This document shows, piece after piece, positions 61,401-64,000 of a DNA stretch of 64,000 nt. This stretch comes from Guptibacillus spartinae (GTDB lineage Bacteria; Bacillota; Bacilli; Bacillales; Guptibacillaceae), in assembly GCF_028610625.1 (NCBI RefSeq), contig NZ_JAQQWU010000001.1:434001-498000 (forward strand), read 5' to 3'. How positions within the stretch are numbered: position 1 is the first letter of the stretch; the number at the start of each line of letters is the position of its first letter. A program made the position numbers and the translations under genes. The notes beneath the pieces are model-generated. The model worked only from the letters and a program-made list of their open reading frames with translations. It was not told where the DNA came from and searched no databases.

Positions 61401-62054
61401 CGAAAGCTAAAGCTTATTAAATTAGAAATTGATGAGCTTGGCACGGTGAACCTTGGCGCAATTGATGAATACGATCGGGTTAATGAACGTTATACATTTC
61501 TTAGTGAACAGCAAGCGGACCTTCTACAGGCAAAAGAAACGCTTTATGCGGTTATTGACGAAATGGATCAGGAAATGAAAAAAAGATTTGAAGAGACGTT
61601 TACAAAAATACGTGCGCAGTTCCAAATCGTTTTCAAAGAATTATTTGGTGGAGGAAAGGCAGACCTTGTCCTCACTGATCCGGATAACCTCCTTTCGACA
61701 GGGGTCGATATACTGGCGCAGCCACCGGGGAAGAAACTGCAGCATCTCGCTCTCCTTTCAGGAGGAGAGCGAGCCTTTACGGCCATTGCTCTTCTATTTT
61801 CGATCTTAAAAGTACGTCCCGTACCGTTCTGTGTACTGGATGAAGTAGAAGCGGCATTAGATGATGCGAACGTAGGACGCTTTGCAAAATATTTAAAGCA
61901 ATTTAGTGAAAAAACGCAGTTTATTGTGATTACGCACAGAAAAGGTACAATGGAAGAGTCTGATGTTCTTTACGGGGTAACGATGCAGGAGTCAGGAGTG
62001 TCCCGACTCGTTTCTGTCAGGCTTGAAGAATCGAAGCAACTAATATCGCAATAA
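58491..62054 (+). CDS. smc: Chromosome partition protein SMC
   Basis: Condensin ATPase that, with ScpA and ScpB, compacts and separates chromosomes. Walker A VVGPNGSGKSNINDAIRWVL near residue 32-51, two long coiled-coil arms (about residues 170-500 and 670-1020), hinge domain near 510-670 ending GDVVNPGGSMSGG, ABC signature LLSGGERAFTAIALLFS near 1093 and Walker B VPFCVLDEVEAALDD. Length is 1187 residues. The second of two adjacent ATGs is chosen (6 bases after GAGGGGGA). scpA/scpB are not in the window. Confidence 0.98.
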   Translation: MFLKRLDVVGFKSFADRISVEFVPGVTSVVGPNGSGKSNINDAIRWVLGEQSARSLRGAKMEDIIFAGSDTRKAVNLAEVTLTLDNTNQYLPIDYNEVSVTRRVYRSGDSEYLLNNQTCRLKDIIELFMDSGLGKESFSIIGQGRIEEILSSKSEERRKIFEEAAGVLKYKTRKTKAETRLKETEDNLHRVEDILYELEDQVEPLRMQASIAKDYLQKREDLEKIEAALTVHEIEEYHQAWNLKKEELESLKSKERTLNDAIAEKKNALASGRQKLDQSEHNLETYQQQLLDTSEELEKLEGKKEVLKERKKNAHQNRSNLQERITFLQEKKRYYEKEIAHHRSRFDHQKKELGDLKTSLKKETELLSDIEQDIEQELDRMKSDYFELLNEQASIRNEHRYLQDQLSILNQRKERLDGDNHKYIEERSAVDEKKAERSAKLAQSKQELEAHVSHFYKSKHDVEEKKKALGEKESKLYQAYQYIQQYKSKKEMLEEMQDDYAGFFQGVKEVLKARDELSGIEGAVAELITVPKEVETALETALGGAMQNVVVHDEAAGRQAIAFLKKNRSGRATFLPLSVVKSRKISSYDLERVKQNEAFVGVASDLITYNTKYQAVMENLLGSVLVAKELKGANELAKIMQYRTRIVTLEGDVVNPGGSMSGGSAKQKSSSLLSRQRDLEILIKKLEDMQKKTTGVEQEIKKDKVALANLEEKLDEMRERGENLRLEEQSLLGDLRAIEGDERNSNERLQLYDREKKAIEEEIETHQKRHVYLTERLETITKQAATLESKIDNLTAKKQTQQTSRETIQTEITELKVKVAEHQQSFQNQKETLDRLTTEQNETNTQLSETTEEFTLLTEAMSSNSNGEEKLDQNIVSFRAEKDKLLQSLQNEREIKLALQQDIEAVSAKLDSLMAEDKQLSGLMQAVEVSINRLDVELENRLAILSEEYELTYEAAKEKHVLSLEPEDARRKLKLIKLEIDELGTVNLGAIDEYDRVNERYTFLSEQQADLLQAKETLYAVIDEMDQEMKKRFEETFTKIRAQFQIVFKELFGGGKADLVLTDPDNLLSTGVDILAQPPGKKLQHLALLSGGERAFTAIALLFSILKVRPVPFCVLDEVEAALDDANVGRFAKYLKQFSEKTQFIVITHRKGTMEESDVLYGVTMQESGVSRLVSVRLEESKQLISQ

Positions 62055-62072
62055 CAAGTAGGGGGATGCAAA

Positions 62073-63068
62073 GTGAGTTTTTTTAAAAAGTTAAAAGATA
62101 AGTTCACGACACAAACAGATGACGTAACAGGAAAATTTAAAGACGGTCTTGAGAAAACGAGGACGTCTTTCTCAACAAAAATGAATAACCTCGTTAAAAA
62201 CTATCGAAAAGTAGATGAAGAGTTTTTTGAAGAACTTGAGGAGCTGCTCATTAGTGCTGACGTTGGAGTAGCGACAGTAATGGACCTGATTGACGTCTTA
62301 AAAGATGAGGCAAGAACGCGTAACATCAAAGATACGAAAGAGCTTCAGAGTGTCATTTCAGAAAAGTTAGCAGAGCTTCTTCATAAATCTGACGAAGATG
62401 GTTCGCTTAATATCCAAGAAGAAGGGCTAACGGTTTTCTTATTTGTGGGGGTTAATGGGGTCGGAAAGACAACGACAATCGGTAAGCTTGCTCATAAGTT
62501 TAAACAAGAAGGCAAGAAAGTTGTCCTAGCAGCGGGAGATACGTTCCGGGCTGGTGCCATTGAGCAGCTAGATGTTTGGGGACAACGAGCTGGTGTTGAT
62601 GTGATTAAGCACCAGGCGGGTTCAGATCCAGCGGCCGTTGTGTTTGATGCTGTGCAATCAGCCAAATCTCGCGGAGCAGATATTTTACTTTGTGATACGG
62701 CAGGACGACTGCAAAACAAAGTGAATCTAATGAATGAACTTGAAAAAGTAAAGCGTGTTATTCAGCGTGAAGTGCCGTCTGGCCCACATGAGGTTATTCT
62801 CGTTTTGGATGCGACAACGGGACAAAATGCGATGAGTCAGGCAAAGCAGTTTGGTCAATCAACTGACGTTTCTGGCATTGCACTTACGAAGTTAGATGGA
62901 ACGGCAAAAGGTGGCATTGTGCTGGCAATTCGACATGAACTTGATATTCCTGTTAAACTCGTAGGGCTTGGTGAGCAAATGGACGATCTGCAAGAGTTTG
63001 ATCCAGACACATTTGTCTATGGATTGTTCTCTTCCATCATTGAAGAAGAAGAAGAAAACGAGGAATAA
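62073..63068 (+). CDS. ftsY: Signal recognition particle receptor FtsY
   Basis: GTPase docking SRP-ribosome complexes to the membrane. Short N-terminal region lacking the long acidic A domain, then N domain (about residues 20-110) and G domain: [15 protein letters not shown] (P-loop), [29 protein letters not shown] and [14 protein letters not shown]. Length is 331 residues. GTG start with TAGGGGGA. Follows smc by 18 bases, so probably the same operon. Confidence 0.97.
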   Translation: MSFFKKLKDKFTTQTDDVTGKFKDGLEKTRTSFSTKMNNLVKNYRKVDEEFFEELEELLISADVGVATVMDLIDVLKDEARTRNIKDTKELQSVISEKLAELLHKSDEDGSLNIQEEGLTVFLFVGVNGVGKTTTIGKLAHKFKQEGKKVVLAAGDTFRAGAIEQLDVWGQRAGVDVIKHQAGSDPAAVVFDAVQSAKSRGADILLCDTAGRLQNKVNLMNELEKVKRVIQREVPSGPHEVILVLDATTGQNAMSQAKQFGQSTDVSGIALTKLDGTAKGGIVLAIRHELDIPVKLVGLGEQMDDLQEFDPDTFVYGLFSSIIEEEEENEE

Positions 63069-63099
63069 AATCCTTAATTAATTGTGTTAAGAAAAAATC

Positions 63100-63155
63100 T
63101 TGACAAATAAAATGACGCATAGTAATATAATTAACGTAAAGGTGATTACCTTAAC
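63100..63155 (+). promoter_or_regulatory. ylxM-ffh promoter with a near-palindrome at +1
   Basis: TTGACA at 63100-63105 and TAATAT at 63123-63128 with a 17-base spacer form a strong promoter. Right at the predicted start, 63136-63155 (GTAAAGGTGATTACCTTAAC) is a near-perfect 20-base inverted repeat that could be an operator or a leader hairpin (AAGGT/ACCTT). Confidence 0.7.
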
Positions 63156-63170
63156 AAGGGGCTGTTAACA

Positions 63171-63500
63171 ATGCTAGAGAAAACGATGAGAATTAACTCG
63201 TTATTCGACTTTTATCAGTCGCTTTTAACACCGAAACAGCGTAATTATATGGCATTGTATTACCTTGATGATTATTCACTTGGTGAAATCGCAGAAGAAT
63301 TTCAAGTTAGCCGTCAGGCTGTCTATGATAACATTAAGCGAACAGAACAAATGATAGAAGAATATGAAGCAAAACTGTTGCTATTCGAGCGATACATCAA
63401 AAGGCAGGAGCTACTAGAAAAGCTCAGGGAAGCGATTATGAGTGAGAATGAAGACTCAAAGGCGCTGCCGTTGATTACATCTCTTGAAAAACTGGATTAG
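63171..63500 (+). CDS. ylxM: YlxM/UPF0122 helix-turn-helix protein
   Basis: A 109-residue sigma-region-4-like helix-turn-helix protein ([20 protein letters not shown] then [19 protein letters not shown]). It is always linked to ffh and in streptococci acts as an accessory of the SRP pathway. C-terminal part is a helical, charged segment. Ribosome site AAGGGG is about 10 bases upstream of the ATG. Thirteen bases before ffh. Confidence 0.94.
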   Translation: MLEKTMRINSLFDFYQSLLTPKQRNYMALYYLDDYSLGEIAEEFQVSRQAVYDNIKRTEQMIEEYEAKLLLFERYIKRQELLEKLREAIMSENEDSKALPLITSLEKLD

Positions 63501-63512
63501 GAGGCGGCGAAC

Positions 63513-64000
63513 ATGGCATTTGAAGGGTTAGCCGACCGACTGCAAGACACCCTGCAGAAGATTCGCGGTAAAGGGAAAGTAACGGAAGCAGACGTAAAAG
63601 AAATGATGCGTGAAGTAAGGCTAGCCTTGCTTGAAGCGGACGTTAACTTTAAAGTCGTAAAACAGTTTATCAACAAGGTCAAAGAGCGCGCCGTCGGACA
63701 GGAAGTTATGAAAAGCCTGACCCCAGGGCAGCAGGTCATTAAAGTCGTTAATGAAGAGCTGACAGCGCTTATGGGTGGAGAACAGAGTAAGATTGCTGTT
63801 TCTAGTCGCCCGCCGACTGTTATTATGATGGCCGGTCTACAGGGTGCGGGTAAAACGACAACTGTCGGTAAGCTTGCAAACCATTTACGTAAAAATCATA
63901 ACCGTAAACCACTGTTAGTAGCGGCGGATATCTACCGTCCTGCAGCGATTAACCAGCTTGAAACACTCGGTAAACAGCTAAGTATGCCGGTATTCTCGAT
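63513..64000 (+). CDS. ffh: Signal recognition particle protein Ffh, N-terminal part (partial)
   Basis: First ~162 residues of the SRP54 GTPase, cut by the window end. N domain (MAFEGLADRLQDTLQKIRGK, residues ~1-85) followed by the G domain start: P-loop MAGLQGAGKTTTVGKLANHL (about residues 106-125) and DIYRPAAINQLE. GGAGGCGG ribosome site. The C-terminal M domain that binds SRP RNA and signal peptides is outside. Confidence 0.97.
   Translation, partial: MAFEGLADRLQDTLQKIRGKGKVTEADVKEMMREVRLALLEADVNFKVVKQFINKVKERAVGQEVMKSLTPGQQVIKVVNEELTALMGGEQSKIAVSSRPPTVIMMAGLQGAGKTTTVGKLANHLRKNHNRKPLLVAADIYRPAAINQLETLGKQLSMPVFS

Overview
The window is a continuous, densely packed stretch of core chromosome from an endospore-forming member of the Bacillaceae (Firmicutes). 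The evidence is the spoIIGA-sigE-sigG cluster, spoVM, the ylm division cluster, a PyrR-attenuated pyr operon, an ileS T-box, FapR control of lipid genes, and an order of essential genes that matches, from memory, Bacillus subtilis between ftsZ and ffh. The genus cannot be fixed from this sequence alone. Sampled core lines are moderately AT-rich (80 G+C in 180 bases counted in three lines). No rRNA, tRNA, transposase, phage gene or CRISPR array was seen.

Layout. 1-1457: end of thrC plus thrB, closed by a terminator. 1527-8188: sporulation sigma factors (spoIIGA, sigE, sigG), then ylmC, pgeF, ylmE, sepF, ylmG, ylmH and divIVA, a sporulation and cell-division block. 8217-12832: T-box-controlled ileS, then lspA and an RluD-type pseudouridine synthase. 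12835-25333: complete pyrimidine operon pyrR-pyrP-pyrB-pyrC-carA-carB-pyrK-pyrD-pyrF-pyrE with three PyrR attenuators (before pyrR, pyrP and pyrB), ending in a small SAM methyltransferase. 25334-28115: the only clearly accessory segment, one AT-rich gene for a two-domain glycosyltransferase/CDP-glycerol glycerophosphotransferase with a long AT-rich leader. 28116-32607: rqcH (minus strand) divergent from a P-type calcium ATPase. 32716-46952: yloC, remA, gmk, rpoZ, coaBC, priA, def, fmt, rsmB, prpC, prkC, rsgA, rpe, thiT, thiN. 47051-53439: spoVM, rpmB (minus), yloU, fakA, sdaAB, sdaAA, recG. 53441-58021: FapR-controlled phospholipid/fatty acid operon (fapR, plsX, fabD, fabG, acpP) and rnc. 58056-58280: a small minus-strand DUF1128 gene. 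58491-64000: smc, ftsY, ylxM and the start of ffh.

Functional logic. Nucleotide synthesis, translation quality control and maturation (def-fmt-rsmB, rsgA, rqcH, rpmB), kinase/phosphatase signalling (prkC/prpC), membrane lipid supply (fapR operon, fakA) and protein targeting (ftsY-ylxM-ffh) sit together as in related bacilli. Differences from the B. subtilis order as I remember it are: thrC-thrB directly upstream of spoIIGA, no ylmA or ylyA, a methyltransferase ending the pyr operon, a teichoic-acid-type enzyme where sulfate-assimilation genes sit in B. subtilis, no rlmN between rsmB and prpC, thiT inserted before thiN, and a DUF1128 gene between rnc and smc.

I did not find a convincing new multi-gene system. 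The most interesting signals are regulatory: mutually exclusive RNA helices at the sigG ribosome-binding site, an exact Spo0A-box heptamer where the divIVA -35 element should be, and a long loop-free palindrome just downstream of a FapR operator. The orphan teichoic-acid-type enzyme is the best candidate for acquired DNA.
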